DNA of 64,000 nucleotides from Psychromarinibacter halotolerans (GTDB lineage Bacteria; Pseudomonadota; Alphaproteobacteria; Rhodobacterales; Rhodobacteraceae), in assembly GCF_029168315.1 (NCBI RefSeq), contig NZ_JARGYD010000003.1, positions 62,001-126,000 on the forward strand, written 5' to 3'. Each line of letters starts with the position of its first letter. Position 1 is the stretch's first letter. The notes beneath the pieces were generated by a model, which saw only the letters and a list, made by a program, of their open reading frames with translations, made no database searches and had not been told where the DNA came from. Positions 12,976 through 21,671 of the stretch are shown here, in pieces. The position numbers were made by a program, and so were the translations under genes.

Positions 12976-14280
12976 ATGCCGGCCGGAACACTTACAGGCA
13001 GTCGGATTCGGGAACGACGCGTCGCGATGGGCCTAAAGCAGTCAATGCTTGCGCAAACAGTTGGAATATCTGCGGCGTACTTGAATCTTATCGAGCATAA
13101 CAAACGCAGAATCGCGGGGAAGTTGCTGGCCGACATCGCCCGCACGCTGGGCGTCGATCCCGCGGCGCTGGCCGAGGGCGCGGGTGCCGCGTTGGTGGGG
13201 CAGATGCGCGACGCCGCCGCGGCCTTCCCCGAAGCCGCCGCCGAAGAAACGCGGGCCGAGGAATTCGCAGGCCGCTTTCCCGGCTGGGCGCGGCTTGTCA
13301 CGCTGCAACGGCGGCGCATCCGGCATCTGGAACGCGTGGCCGAAAGCCTGACCGACCGGCTGGGCCACGACCCCCACCTTGCCGCCTCGCTGCACGAACT
13401 GCTGTCTACCGTGACCGCGATCAACGCCACGTCGTCCATCCTTGTCGAACCCGGCGAGATCGAGTCCGAGTGGCGCGACCGTTTCCACCGCAACATCCAC
13501 GAAGACAGCGAACGGCTGGCCGACACCAGCCGCGCGCTGGTGTCCTATCTGGAAGCATCGGCAGAAGCCGCGCAGCCGACCGGCACCCCGCAGGAAGAGT
13601 TGGAAGCGTGGCTTGCGGCGCAGGACTATCATCTTGCGGCGCTTGAGGGCGACGCCCCCGCCGACCCGCAGGACGTGGTTGCCGAGACGCCGGACCTGAC
13701 AAGCGCCGCAGGCCGGTCGCTGGCCGTGGGCTGGGCCCGGCGCTATCGCGAGGATGCAACCGCCCTTCCCCTGCCCGCCTTTGCCGACGCGGCGCGCGAA
13801 ACCGGCGGCGACCCCGCCGCGCTGGCCGCGCGGTTCGGTGTCGGCATGGGCGTGGTGCTGCGCCGTCTTGCAGCGATGCCCGAGGATGTCATCGGCGTCC
13901 CGACGGGGCTTGTGATCTGTGACGGCTCGGGCACGCTGACCGCCCGCAAACCGATCAACGGCTTTCCCCTACCCCGCTTCGGCGCGGCCTGCCCGCTGTG
14001 GCCGCTGTACCAAGCCCTCAGCCGTCCGCTGTCGCCGGTCCGCAGCGTGGTCGAGACCGCGGGCCGCGACGCAGAGAGGTTCGTGGCCTATGCGGTGGCG
14101 GACCCCGTGGGCCCGGCCCGGTTCGACGCGCCGCCGGTGTTCGAATCCGTCATGCTGATCCTGCCCCACCCGCGATCCGGCGACACCGCCGCGCTGAAGG
14201 TCGGAACCAGTTGCCGGATCTGCCCGCAGGCCGACTGCCCGGCGCGGCGCGAACCCTCGATCCTTGCGGAAGCAGCCTGA
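12976..14280 (+). CDS. Short-chain fatty acid type XRE transcriptional regulator (ScfR/RamB-like)
   Basis: 434-residue cytoplasmic regulator: N-terminal helix-turn-helix (SRIRERRVAMGLKQSMLAQ, AAYLNLIEHNKRRI, residues ~7-40), a middle domain of the IrrE/peptidase-like type, and the C-terminal DUF2083-type domain ending in SCRICPQADCPARREPS with three conserved Cys. Such proteins control acetate/propionate metabolism (RamB, PrpC-linked regulators). The start at 12976 is chosen because the fold begins there and GGGGGA precedes it; the frame is open upstream to 12844 with sequence unlike the family. Its position divergent from the ABC-acs operon suggests that it controls that operon and itself. 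Confidence 0.85.
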   Translation: MPAGTLTGSRIRERRVAMGLKQSMLAQTVGISAAYLNLIEHNKRRIAGKLLADIARTLGVDPAALAEGAGAALVGQMRDAAAAFPEAAAEETRAEEFAGRFPGWARLVTLQRRRIRHLERVAESLTDRLGHDPHLAASLHELLSTVTAINATSSILVEPGEIESEWRDRFHRNIHEDSERLADTSRALVSYLEASAEAAQPTGTPQEELEAWLAAQDYHLAALEGDAPADPQDVVAETPDLTSAAGRSLAVGWARRYREDATALPLPAFADAARETGGDPAALAARFGVGMGVVLRRLAAMPEDVIGVPTGLVICDGSGTLTARKPINGFPLPRFGAACPLWPLYQALSRPLSPVRSVVETAGRDAERFVAYAVADPVGPARFDAPPVFESVMLILPHPRSGDTAALKVGTSCRICPQADCPARREPSILAEAA

Positions 14281-14309
14281 GCCTTGCGCCGGGCGGGACG
14301 GTGAATTGC

Positions 14310-14328
14310 ATCTCAAATAGTTTGAGAT
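14310..14328. promoter_or_regulatory. Perfect MarR-type operator palindrome
   Basis: ATCTCAAA-TAG-TTTGAGAT, a perfect 8-3-8 inverted repeat 27 bases upstream of the marR-family start. Position and size are as expected for autoregulation by a MarR dimer. Confidence 0.8.
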
Positions 14329-14355
14329 TCCATCTATCTGGGGCATATCCCGCCG

Positions 14356-14841
14356 ATGACTGGAACACAGACAGATATGACGGCGCTTCGAACGCGCTTC
14401 GGATTTCGTTTCGTGACGCTTGCGCGCGTATGGCGCCGCGCTGTCGATCTTGAGCTGGTTGCGTCCGGGCTGACCGACGCGACATGGACCCCGCTGATCC
14501 ACCTCAGCGAATCCGGCGACGCGATCACGCAAAAGGAACTGGCGCGGCGCGTGGGCATCGACGGCTCGACGCTGGTGCGCCTTGTCGACCTGCTGTCCGA
14601 GGCCGGGCTGGTCGAACGCAAACCCGATCCCGCCGACCGCCGCGCGAAACGCGTCGTCCTGACGGAAGCGGGCCATGCCGAGGTTGGCCGCATCCGCGCA
14701 CGGATCGCGGAGGCCGAGGAACAGTTCCTTGCCGACCTCGACGAGGACACCATCGCCACCATGACCCGCGCCTTCGCGCTGATCGAACAGCGGGTCGAAG
14801 GTGTGCTGGCGGATCACGGCGACGGGAAGCGCGCATCATGA
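14356..14841 (+). CDS. MarR-family transcriptional regulator
   Basis: 161-residue winged-helix regulator. Visible are the dimerisation helix (RTRFGFRFVTLARVWRRAVD), the recognition helix region (TQKELARRVGIDGSTLVRLVDLL, ~57-79) and the wing (RKPDPADRRAKRVVLTEAG). Proteins of this type usually repress an adjacent exporter and release DNA on binding phenolic ligands. The next gene, a FUSC transporter, overlaps the stop by 4 bases (ATGA), so both form one operon under the palindrome at 14310-14328. An alternative ATG seven codons downstream is possible. Confidence 0.9.
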   Translation: MTGTQTDMTALRTRFGFRFVTLARVWRRAVDLELVASGLTDATWTPLIHLSESGDAITQKELARRVGIDGSTLVRLVDLLSEAGLVERKPDPADRRAKRVVLTEAGHAEVGRIRARIAEAEEQFLADLDEDTIATMTRAFALIEQRVEGVLADHGDGKRAS

Positions 14842-16673
14842 CACTTGCGGGACTTGGCTTCGATCCGGCGCGCCTGCGCTTTGGACTGCGCACGGCGCTG
14901 GCGGCCTGCCTTGCCGTATTGATCGCGTGGCTGGCGGGGCTGGAGCATCCGCAGTGGGCCGGCATGTCGGTCTGGGCCGCGTCGCAACCGCTGCGGGGGC
15001 AACTGATCGAAAAGGCGTTCTTCCGCTTTACGGGCACCATCGTCGGTTCGGCCGTCGGTGTCGTTCTGGTGCTGGCGTCGGGCGTTCATCCGTGGCTGCT
15101 GGTGGCCGGCTTGGCGCTGTGGGTCACCCTGTGCACGTGGGCCGGGAACATTCTGCGGGGCTTCGTGGCCTACGGCACAGTGCTGGCCGGGTACACGGCG
15201 GCAATGGTGTCGCTGCTGGACAGCGGTCATGGCGGCGTGCTGGCGCTTGGGCTGGACCGCATGGCGACGGTCCTGACCGGGGTCGCCACGGCCACCGTCA
15301 TCGGGCTGCTGTTTGCGGGCGCCACCAACGGCGGCGGGCTGCAACACCGGCTGCGGGTGGTGCTGGCGGACCTGCTGGACCACATCGCCGACGCGAAGGG
15401 CAATCTGGGAACCGATGGCGCGCTGCTGTCCCGCTTCGCTGCGCTGGACGAGGAACTGGAAGCGCATGCCGCAGGCTCGCTTCGGTCGCGTCGCGCGGTC
15501 CGGGCGGTGCGGTCGATGCTGCTGGCGGCGATCTCGCTGGTGTTCTGGCGCCGCGACGGCGAACCGGTTGCCGAAACCAGCCTTGCCCTGAACCGTGCCG
15601 CCACCGCGCTGCGCGACGATGCCCCCGACCGGGCTGTCGCCGAACTGGATCGGGCGCGCGAGGCCCTGCCGGACGGCCACGACCTTGCCGCGGTGCTGGG
15701 CCGGTTGCGGGTGACGCTGGACCGCTGGTCGCGGGCGGAAGCCCCCGGCTATGACGCGGATCATCCGGTCGTCCTGCACCGCGACCGCACGGGCGCGACC
15801 GAGGCCGCCCAGCGCGCCGGTGGCACACTGCTGCTGTTCGGGGCGCTGTGGCTGATCACCGGATGGGAGGCGGGGAACTACCTTCTGCTCGGCCTGTCCG
15901 TCATGATCTCTTTGTTCTCGACCTTCGAGAACCCGGTGCTGCAAATGCGCAATGTCTGGCTGGGACAGGTCGCGGGCGTGCTGGGCGCGCTGGCGTGCCG
16001 CTGGCTGGTGTGGCCGATGGCCGGAAGCGAAGCCGAGATGCTGGCCCTGCTGGTGCCCTTCGTCCTATTGGGCCCGCTGCTGATGGCGCACCGCCGGTCG
16101 CAAGCGATGAGCTTCGACTACAACATGGTGCTGCTGCTGATGCTTCAGCCCCATTTCCCGCTGACCGGCAGCTTCGCCGGGTCGGTGTCCGCCGGGCTTG
16201 CGGTCGCCGCCGCCCCGCCTGCCGCGATGGCCGCGTATCGCTGGATCTACCCGGTGACCCGCAGACGGCGCACCGACGCGCTGCTGGCTGCCATGCTGAA
16301 CGACGTCGCGGCGCTGGCCGGGCATCCCGAGGCGCTGGACGCGCCGCTGTTGTGGCGGGCGCGGCTGTACCACCGCACGCTGCGGCTGGTGCGGATGACC
16401 GACGGCGCCCCCCGCGCGCAGGCAGAGGCGATGGAAGCCGCGGGCGGGCTGTTCGACCTTGGCCGCGGGGTGATGGCTTGCCATGCGTTGCTGGCCGACG
16501 CATCGACCCCCGCCCCGGTGCGCCGCGCGGCACAGGCCGCCCTGTCCCGCACCCGCGCGTTGTCGGGACGCCCCGATCGCGCAGGCGGCGCCTTCGAACG
16601 GCTGGCCGGGCGTTTGGCCGGTTCCGACCGGCTTCGCATGACCCGCGCCGCGCAGGGCGCCCGGATCTGCTGA
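14838..16673 (+). CDS. FUSC-family inner-membrane exporter (AaeB-like)
   Basis: 611-residue membrane protein with two blocks of about five to six helices (residues ~8-165 and ~330-480) separated and followed by cytoplasmic helical domains, the FUSC/AaeB architecture. Family members export aromatic acids or related compounds with a periplasmic adaptor; no adaptor (HlyD/AaeA) gene is next to it here, so partners may lie elsewhere or it works alone. Translationally coupled to the MarR gene by ATGA. The start MTLAGLGFDPARLRFGLRTALA fits the family. Confidence 0.88.
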   Translation: MTLAGLGFDPARLRFGLRTALAACLAVLIAWLAGLEHPQWAGMSVWAASQPLRGQLIEKAFFRFTGTIVGSAVGVVLVLASGVHPWLLVAGLALWVTLCTWAGNILRGFVAYGTVLAGYTAAMVSLLDSGHGGVLALGLDRMATVLTGVATATVIGLLFAGATNGGGLQHRLRVVLADLLDHIADAKGNLGTDGALLSRFAALDEELEAHAAGSLRSRRAVRAVRSMLLAAISLVFWRRDGEPVAETSLALNRAATALRDDAPDRAVAELDRAREALPDGHDLAAVLGRLRVTLDRWSRAEAPGYDADHPVVLHRDRTGATEAAQRAGGTLLLFGALWLITGWEAGNYLLLGLSVMISLFSTFENPVLQMRNVWLGQVAGVLGALACRWLVWPMAGSEAEMLALLVPFVLLGPLLMAHRRSQAMSFDYNMVLLLMLQPHFPLTGSFAGSVSAGLAVAAAPPAAMAAYRWIYPVTRRRRTDALLAAMLNDVAALAGHPEALDAPLLWRARLYHRTLRLVRMTDGAPRAQAEAMEAAGGLFDLGRGVMACHALLADASTPAPVRRAAQAALSRTRALSGRPDRAGGAFERLAGRLAGSDRLRMTRAAQGARIC

Positions 16674-16788
16674 CTCCACCCCTGCTGACGACGGCGCCGT
16701 TGACCGCACCCTGACCGCCCGTCCCGTTCCGCCTGTGCCCTTCCGGTGCCCTTGCGTCGGAATTCGGCGCCCCTTCCCCGCAACGGTT

Positions 16789-16831
16789 TTGACACCCCGC
16801 GCGCGTTCCCCGATAGTCTGCGGAACGCGCG
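16789..16831 (+). promoter_or_regulatory. Sigma70-type promoter with an inverted repeat around the -10 box
   Basis: TTGACA (16789-16794), 17-base spacer, GATAGT (16812-16817), 51 bases upstream of the response-regulator start. The -10 box lies within a 12-base loop of a perfect 10-bp inverted repeat CGCGCGTTCC/GGAACGCGCG (16800-16809 with 16822-16831), which would make a good operator or a hairpin in the transcript start. Confidence 0.7.
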
Positions 16832-16867
16832 GAGTATCCGGCACGGGCCAGGGGAGGGGTTCGGAGT

Positions 16868-17236
16868 ATGGAAAAACGTGTTCTGCTTATCGAAGACGAG
16901 CCGAACATCATTCAGGCCATCAGCTTCATCCTGTCCCGCGACGGGTGGGCGGTGGACACCCATGCCGATGGAAGGACCGCGATGGACGAGATCGCTCGAC
17001 GCGCGCCCGACTTGGTGATTCTTGACGTGATGCTGCCCAACCGCAGCGGCTTCGAGATCCTCGCCGATCTGCGGGCCGCGCCCGAAACAGCCGCATTGCC
17101 GGTTCTCATGCTGACGGCCCGTGGCCGCGCCAAGGACCGCGAGCAAGCCGAGCGCATGGGCGCCAGCCGTTTCATGACCAAGCCGTTCTCCAACGCCGAA
17201 GTGCTAGAGGCGGTGCGGGACCTCGTGCTGCAATAG
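16868..17236 (+). CDS. Single-domain response regulator (CheY/DivK type)
   Basis: 122-residue stand-alone receiver domain. Acidic pair IEDEP (residues ~7-10), phospho-acceptor Asp in DLVILDVMLPNRSGF (~53), Thr in MLTARG (~83) and Lys in FMTKPFSNAEV (~104) are intact, so it should be phosphorylated. It has no output domain. It heads a three-gene operon with a small membrane protein and a symporter-linked histidine kinase (next genes), which is its likely partner. Confidence 0.93.
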   Translation: MEKRVLLIEDEPNIIQAISFILSRDGWAVDTHADGRTAMDEIARRAPDLVILDVMLPNRSGFEILADLRAAPETAALPVLMLTARGRAKDREQAERMGASRFMTKPFSNAEVLEAVRDLVLQ

Positions 17237-17246
17237 GGCCCGCCGC

Positions 17247-17513
17247 ATGACCCGCCGCCCCGTCTTTCTGGAACGTCGCAGCTATCGCCGCAGGCGGGTG
17301 ATGGACGGCGCACGGCTGTTGCCGGTGATCGGCGCGTTCCTGTTGCTGATGCCGCTGGTCTGGGGGGTGACGCCCGGCCGTCTGCTGGGCACCGCCGGAA
17401 GCGGGATCTACCTGTTCGCGGTGTGGGCTGGCCTGATCGTCGTGGCGCTGGTCTTCTCGCGCATCCTGCTGCGCCCGGACGAGGAACGCCCGCCGAAGGA
17501 TCGGGACGAATGA
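17247..17513 (+). CDS. Small two-helix membrane protein upstream of symporter-kinase
   Basis: 88-residue protein with a very basic N-terminus (RRSYRRRR), two membrane helices (residues ~24-43 and ~53-73) and a charged C-terminus. No family is recognised. Its layout recalls the small two-helix subunit (DUF4212 type) found next to acetate/solute symporters, but the sequence does not show that family's motifs, so this is analogy only. It sits 10 bases after the response regulator and overlaps the kinase gene by 4 bases (ATGA), which suggests that it works with the kinase. Confidence 0.75.
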   Translation: MTRRPVFLERRSYRRRRVMDGARLLPVIGAFLLLMPLVWGVTPGRLLGTAGSGIYLFAVWAGLIVVALVFSRILLRPDEERPPKDRDE

Positions 17514-20200
17514 TCGGCTTTAACCTGCTGGTCGTTGTGTGCCTGCTGTACGTGGTGCTGCTGTTCGTCGTCGCCTTTGCCGCCGAACGCCGGGCAGAGC
17601 TGGGCATGATCGGCTGGCTACGCTCGCCTTGGGTCTACACGCTGTCGCTGTCGATCTATTGCACTGCGTGGACCTTTTACGGCGCTGTGGGCTACGCGGT
17701 GAACTCGGGGCTGGAGTTCGTGACCATCTACCTTGGGCCGACGCTGGTGCTGGTCGGCTGGTGGTCGGTGCTGCGCAAGCTGGTGCGCATCGGGCGGTCG
17801 CAAAGGATCACCTCGGTCGCCGACCTCGTGTCCAGCCGCTATGGCAAGTCGAACCTGCTGGGCGTGTTCGTCACGCTGCTGGCGGTGATCGGAACCACGC
17901 CCTACATCGCGTTGCAGCTTCAGTCGGTCACGCTGTCCTTCTCGGTCTTCTCGGGCAACGGGTCGGGTGACGCGCCGACCTTCGAACAGCTGGACACCAC
18001 CGCGCTGGCCGTTGCGGCGGGCCTGACCGTGTTCACCATCCTGTTCGGCACCCGCACGCTGGACGTCAACGAACGCCACCACGGCGTCGTCACCGCCATC
18101 GCGCTGGAAGCCGTCGTGAAGCTGTTCGCGCTGCTGGCGGTGGGGGTGTTCGTGGTCTGGGGCGTCGCCGACGGTCCGGCCGACATCGCGCAGCGCATCA
18201 GGACATCGGCGCTGGCGGAATGGTCTCCGGCGCCGGGACGCTGGGCCGGGCTCATCTTCCTGTCGGCAGCCGCCTTCCTGTGCCTGCCGCGAATGTTTCA
18301 GGTCATGGTGGTCGAGAACCCCGAGGAACGGCACCTTGCCGTCGCAAGCTGGGCCTTCCCGTTGTACCTGTTCCTGATGAGCCTGTTCGTGATCCCGATC
18401 GCGGTGGTGGGGCTTAGCGTCCTGCCGAACGGCAATCCCGACCTTTACGTTCTGACCGTACCGCTGTCGCAGGGCCGCGACGGGCTGGCGATGCTGTCGT
18501 TCCTTGGCGGCTTCTCCAGCGCCACCTCGATGGTGATCGTCGCCGCCATCGCGCTGTCGACGATGGTGTCGAACCACATCGTCATGCCGATCTGGCTGTC
18601 CGTCCGCCGCGATACCGCGACGGTGTCGGGGGACGTCCGCGACGTGGTGATCACCGCGCGCCGCATCTCGATCGCGGCGGTGCTTTTGCTGGGATACCTG
18701 TACTTTCACCTGTCGGGCGGCAGCACCGCGCTGGCGGCGATCGGCCTGATCTCGTTCGCGGGCGTGGCGCAGGTGCTGCCGGCGATGCTGGGCGGCCTGT
18801 TCTGGCGCGGCGCGTCCCGCAACGGCGCGGCGGTGGGGCTGGCGCTTGGGTTCACCACATGGGCCTACACGCTGTTCATCCCCAGCTTCGGCGAAAGCTT
18901 CGTCATGCCCGCGCGCCTGCTGGCCGAGGGTCCGTTCGGCCTTGGCTGGCTGCGGCCGCAGGCGCTGTTCGGCCTTGGCGGGCTGGACCCGGTGGTGCAT
19001 TCCGTTTTCTGGTCGATGCTGCTGAACACCGGCGCGTTCGTCGTCGTGTCGCTGCTGAGCTTCCCGCGCCCGCTGGAACGGCTGCAGGGTGCGCAGTTCG
19101 TCAACGTCTACGAGCATTCAAGCAACGCGCGCGGCTGGTCTTCCAGTTCAGCCGAAGCCGAGGACCTGCTGATGATGTCGCAACGCATCCTTGGCCCGGA
19201 CGAGGCGCAGGCGCTGTTCCGCGCCGAGGCCGCGCGGCAGGGCACCGGCGGCTACCTGCCCGACACCACGCCCGACTTCATCGAAACGCTGGAACGCCAG
19301 CTTGCCGGGTCGGTCGGCGCGGCGACGGCGCACGCGATGGTCGGTCAGATCACCGGCGGCATCGCCGTCTCGGTCGAGGACCTGATGGCGGTGGCGGACG
19401 AAACCGCGCAGATCATGGAACACACCACCCAGCTAGAGGCGCAGCGCGAAGAGCTGTCGCGCACCGCCCGGCAGCTGCGCGAGGCGAACGAGAAGCTGAC
19501 CCAGCTGTCGATCCAGAAGGACGCGTTTCTCAGCCAGATCAGCCACGAGCTGCGCACGCCGATGACGTCGATCCGCGCGTTTTCCGAGATCCTTATGTCC
19601 GGCGGACCGATGGCGGCGGAAGAACAGGAACGCTTCGCCACCATCATCCACGACGAGACGATCCGCCTGACCCGGCTGCTGGACGACCTGCTGGACCTGA
19701 GCGTGCTGGAAAACGGACAGGTTTCGCTGAACTGGCAGGAGGCCGAGCTTGGGCAGGTGATCGACCGCGCCGTCGCCGCGACCTCGGCCCGCGAGGGTCC
19801 GGAACTGCGGATTCGCCGCGATCCGACGGCCGAGCGGCTAGAGGTCGTGACCGACAGCGACCGGTTGGCGCAGGTGTTCATCAACCTGATCGCCAACGCG
19901 CGGAAATACTGTGACGCAGACGCGCCGGACCTGCGCATCCGGGTGTCCCGCCACGACGGAGAGGTCCGGGTCGATTTCATCGACAACGGCAGCGGCATCC
20001 CCAAGGCAAGTCAGGCGGTGATCTTCGAGAAATTCTCGCGTCTTACCGATCAGGGCCGCGCGGGCGGCGCCGGGTTGGGGCTGGCGATCTGCCGCGAGAT
20101 CATGGAACGGCTGGGCGGCTCGGTGTCCTATCTGCCCGGTCAGGGCGGCACCGCCTTCCGGGTCACCCTGCCCCGGCTGAAGGCCCGCGCCACCGCGTGA
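17510..20200 (+). CDS. Na+/solute symporter-histidine kinase fusion (CbrA/CrbS-like)
   Basis: 896-residue sensor. Residues ~1-520 form a sodium:solute symporter (SSSF) domain with about 13 helices, including YCTAWTFYGAVGYAVNSG near 47-64. A cytoplasmic coiled linker (~620-670) leads to HisKA with FLSQISHELRTPMTS (His ~678) and HATPase_c with N-box NLIANARKYCD, G1 DNGSGIP and G2 GAGLGLAI. All kinase motifs are intact. Similar fusions (CbrA, CrbS) sense or transport small carbon compounds and control acs and carbon use in gammaproteobacteria. Here there is no LuxR-type partner; the likely partner is the single receiver-domain protein upstream. Ligand unknown. Confidence 0.93.
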   Translation: MIGFNLLVVVCLLYVVLLFVVAFAAERRAELGMIGWLRSPWVYTLSLSIYCTAWTFYGAVGYAVNSGLEFVTIYLGPTLVLVGWWSVLRKLVRIGRSQRITSVADLVSSRYGKSNLLGVFVTLLAVIGTTPYIALQLQSVTLSFSVFSGNGSGDAPTFEQLDTTALAVAAGLTVFTILFGTRTLDVNERHHGVVTAIALEAVVKLFALLAVGVFVVWGVADGPADIAQRIRTSALAEWSPAPGRWAGLIFLSAAAFLCLPRMFQVMVVENPEERHLAVASWAFPLYLFLMSLFVIPIAVVGLSVLPNGNPDLYVLTVPLSQGRDGLAMLSFLGGFSSATSMVIVAAIALSTMVSNHIVMPIWLSVRRDTATVSGDVRDVVITARRISIAAVLLLGYLYFHLSGGSTALAAIGLISFAGVAQVLPAMLGGLFWRGASRNGAAVGLALGFTTWAYTLFIPSFGESFVMPARLLAEGPFGLGWLRPQALFGLGGLDPVVHSVFWSMLLNTGAFVVVSLLSFPRPLERLQGAQFVNVYEHSSNARGWSSSSAEAEDLLMMSQRILGPDEAQALFRAEAARQGTGGYLPDTTPDFIETLERQLAGSVGAATAHAMVGQITGGIAVSVEDLMAVADETAQIMEHTTQLEAQREELSRTARQLREANEKLTQLSIQKDAFLSQISHELRTPMTSIRAFSEILMSGGPMAAEEQERFATIIHDETIRLTRLLDDLLDLSVLENGQVSLNWQEAELGQVIDRAVAATSAREGPELRIRRDPTAERLEVVTDSDRLAQVFINLIANARKYCDADAPDLRIRVSRHDGEVRVDFIDNGSGIPKASQAVIFEKFSRLTDQGRAGGAGLGLAICREIMERLGGSVSYLPGQGGTAFRVTLPRLKARATA

Positions 20201-20285
20201 CCACGTAAATCCTAACGCTTTGGTAACTTGGATCTGGCAAATCCGGGGGTGTCACGGCGTGAACACTCCCTTGCAGGCAGACGGA

Positions 20286-21440
20286 ATGGCGGAAACTGCC
20301 GAAACACCTGTTCTAAGACGTATGCTGGGCGCAAGGCGCGCGGCGCTTGGGCTGTCCGAAATGACGCCAGCCAAGGCGATGCGGCTGTCGCTGGCCAAGA
20401 CCGGCGACCGCACGCTGGGGGTGCCGATCGTCCTGAAGGACCTTGGCCGCAAGTCGCTGATGCCCGACGACCTTGCCGCCGCGTTGCCCGACCCGGCGCT
20501 GATCCTGCGGCTGGACGGCCCCGGTGGCGCGGTGGGGCTGGCGGTGATGTGCCCGCAGGCCGTCGCCGCCGCGATCGAGGCGCAGACGCTGGGCAAGGTC
20601 CTGCCCGGCGCCGCCCCCGACCGCAAGCCGACGGCAACCGACGCCCTGCTGATGCGCGACCTTGTCGAGATGACGCTTGAAAGCTTCGCGTCCCTCGCCG
20701 CCGATTGCACCGGACTGCCCGCGATGGAAGGATACGGCTTCGCGGGGCGGATGCCCGACGCCCGCGTGTCCGCGATGGCGCTGCAGGATGCCGCGCACCT
20801 GCACCTGATTGCCGAGCTTGATTTCTCGGGTGGCGTCAAGACGGGGCAGCTGCACTTCGTCCTGCCCAACCGCACCCGGGCCGCAATGCCCGGCACCGCC
20901 GAAGAGCCGGGTGACTGGCCCGACCTGATGGAAAAGGCGGTGATGGCCAGCCCCGTATCGCTGGAAGCACGGCTGTGTCGCCTGCGCCTGCCGCTGTCAG
21001 AGGTGTCGCGCCTGCACGTCGATCAGGTTCTTCCGTTGGAACAGGCCACGTTGGACGGGGTCGAACTGCGGGGGATGGACGGGCGCAAGCTGATGGGCGC
21101 GCGGCTTGGGCGATCCGGTGCGATGCGCGCCGTGCGCCTGCGGTCCGGCGATGCGCCCCCCCCGCAACCGGCGTTGTCTGCCGGCCTCGGGCCGATGTCG
21201 GCAGCCCCGGCGATGCCCGCAGCGACCGGCCCGGCCGCGCCCGGCCTTGCGCCCGCAGACCTCGCAGCACCCGATTTCGACGCCCCCGGCCCCCTCCCGC
21301 TCGACCCTGCCCCGCTCGACCCTGCGCCGCTTGACCCGGCATCATCCACGCCGGATTTCCCCGCACCGGAACCGATGGCACTGGACGACATCCCGGCGCT
21401 TGATCCGGTGCCGATGCCGGGCATCGACCTGCCGGATTAA
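20286..21440 (+). CDS. FliM/FliN-family (SpoA domain) protein with Pro/Ala-rich tail
   Basis: 384-residue protein. The N-terminal ~200 residues resemble the FliM middle domain (PALILRLDGPGGAVGLAVMC, ~77-96), and residues ~215-285 resemble a SpoA surface-presentation domain (LEARLCRLRLPLSEVSRLHVDQVLPL). The last ~90 residues are Pro/Ala/Asp-rich with three tandem LDPAP units. FliM/FliN proteins form the flagellar switch C-ring. No other flagellar gene is in the window, so this may be an isolated switch component, as seen in some Rhodobacterales. The start is uncertain: ATG 20286 is used, but GTG 20259 is in frame with a G-rich leader. Confidence 0.78.
   Translation: MAETAETPVLRRMLGARRAALGLSEMTPAKAMRLSLAKTGDRTLGVPIVLKDLGRKSLMPDDLAAALPDPALILRLDGPGGAVGLAVMCPQAVAAAIEAQTLGKVLPGAAPDRKPTATDALLMRDLVEMTLESFASLAADCTGLPAMEGYGFAGRMPDARVSAMALQDAAHLHLIAELDFSGGVKTGQLHFVLPNRTRAAMPGTAEEPGDWPDLMEKAVMASPVSLEARLCRLRLPLSEVSRLHVDQVLPLEQATLDGVELRGMDGRKLMGARLGRSGAMRAVRLRSGDAPPPQPALSAGLGPMSAAPAMPAATGPAAPGLAPADLAAPDFDAPGPLPLDPAPLDPAPLDPASSTPDFPAPEPMALDDIPALDPVPMPGIDLPD
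21300..21344 (+). repeat. 15-bp tandem repeat encoding LDPAP units
   Basis: Three consecutive 15-base units beginning CTCGACCCTG, CTCGACCCTG and CTTGACCCGG inside the Pro/Ala-rich tail of the FliM-like gene. In-frame repeat units allow length change by slippage without frameshift. Confidence 0.8.
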
Positions 21441-21490
21441 CATCGCCCGCTTAGAACGCTCGCCCCTGCGCCAGCCCCTGCGCGGTTACG

Positions 21491-21622
21491 TCAGCGGGCG
21501 AAAAACGCCTTGAAGGCACGGGTCGACAGGTAAACCGATGCCGGCAAATAGGTCAGCACGAAACGTCCGTTCCGCTTGACAGGGGCGAACGGCAGAAGCG
21601 CTTGGGCAGTTACGACAGTCAT
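21491..21622 (-). CDS. 43-residue basic mini-protein (hypothetical)
   Basis: Short gene on the minus strand, preceded by AAGGA seven bases before the ATG. The protein has an amphipathic aromatic/Leu stretch (FVLTYLPASVYLSTR) and ends AFKAFFAR. Small basic proteins of similar size occur singly in Rhodobacterales and are sometimes annotated as DUF1127-like, but the typical DUF1127 Arg/Trp pattern is absent, so no family is assigned. It has its own promoter candidate (21672-21700) and no co-oriented neighbour. Confidence 0.6.
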   Translation of the reverse strand: MTVVTAQALLPFAPVKRNGRFVLTYLPASVYLSTRAFKAFFAR

Positions 21623-21671
21623 GTCTCAATCCTTTCTTTTAAACGGGCGCAGATGCCTGCGCGTCGGACCT

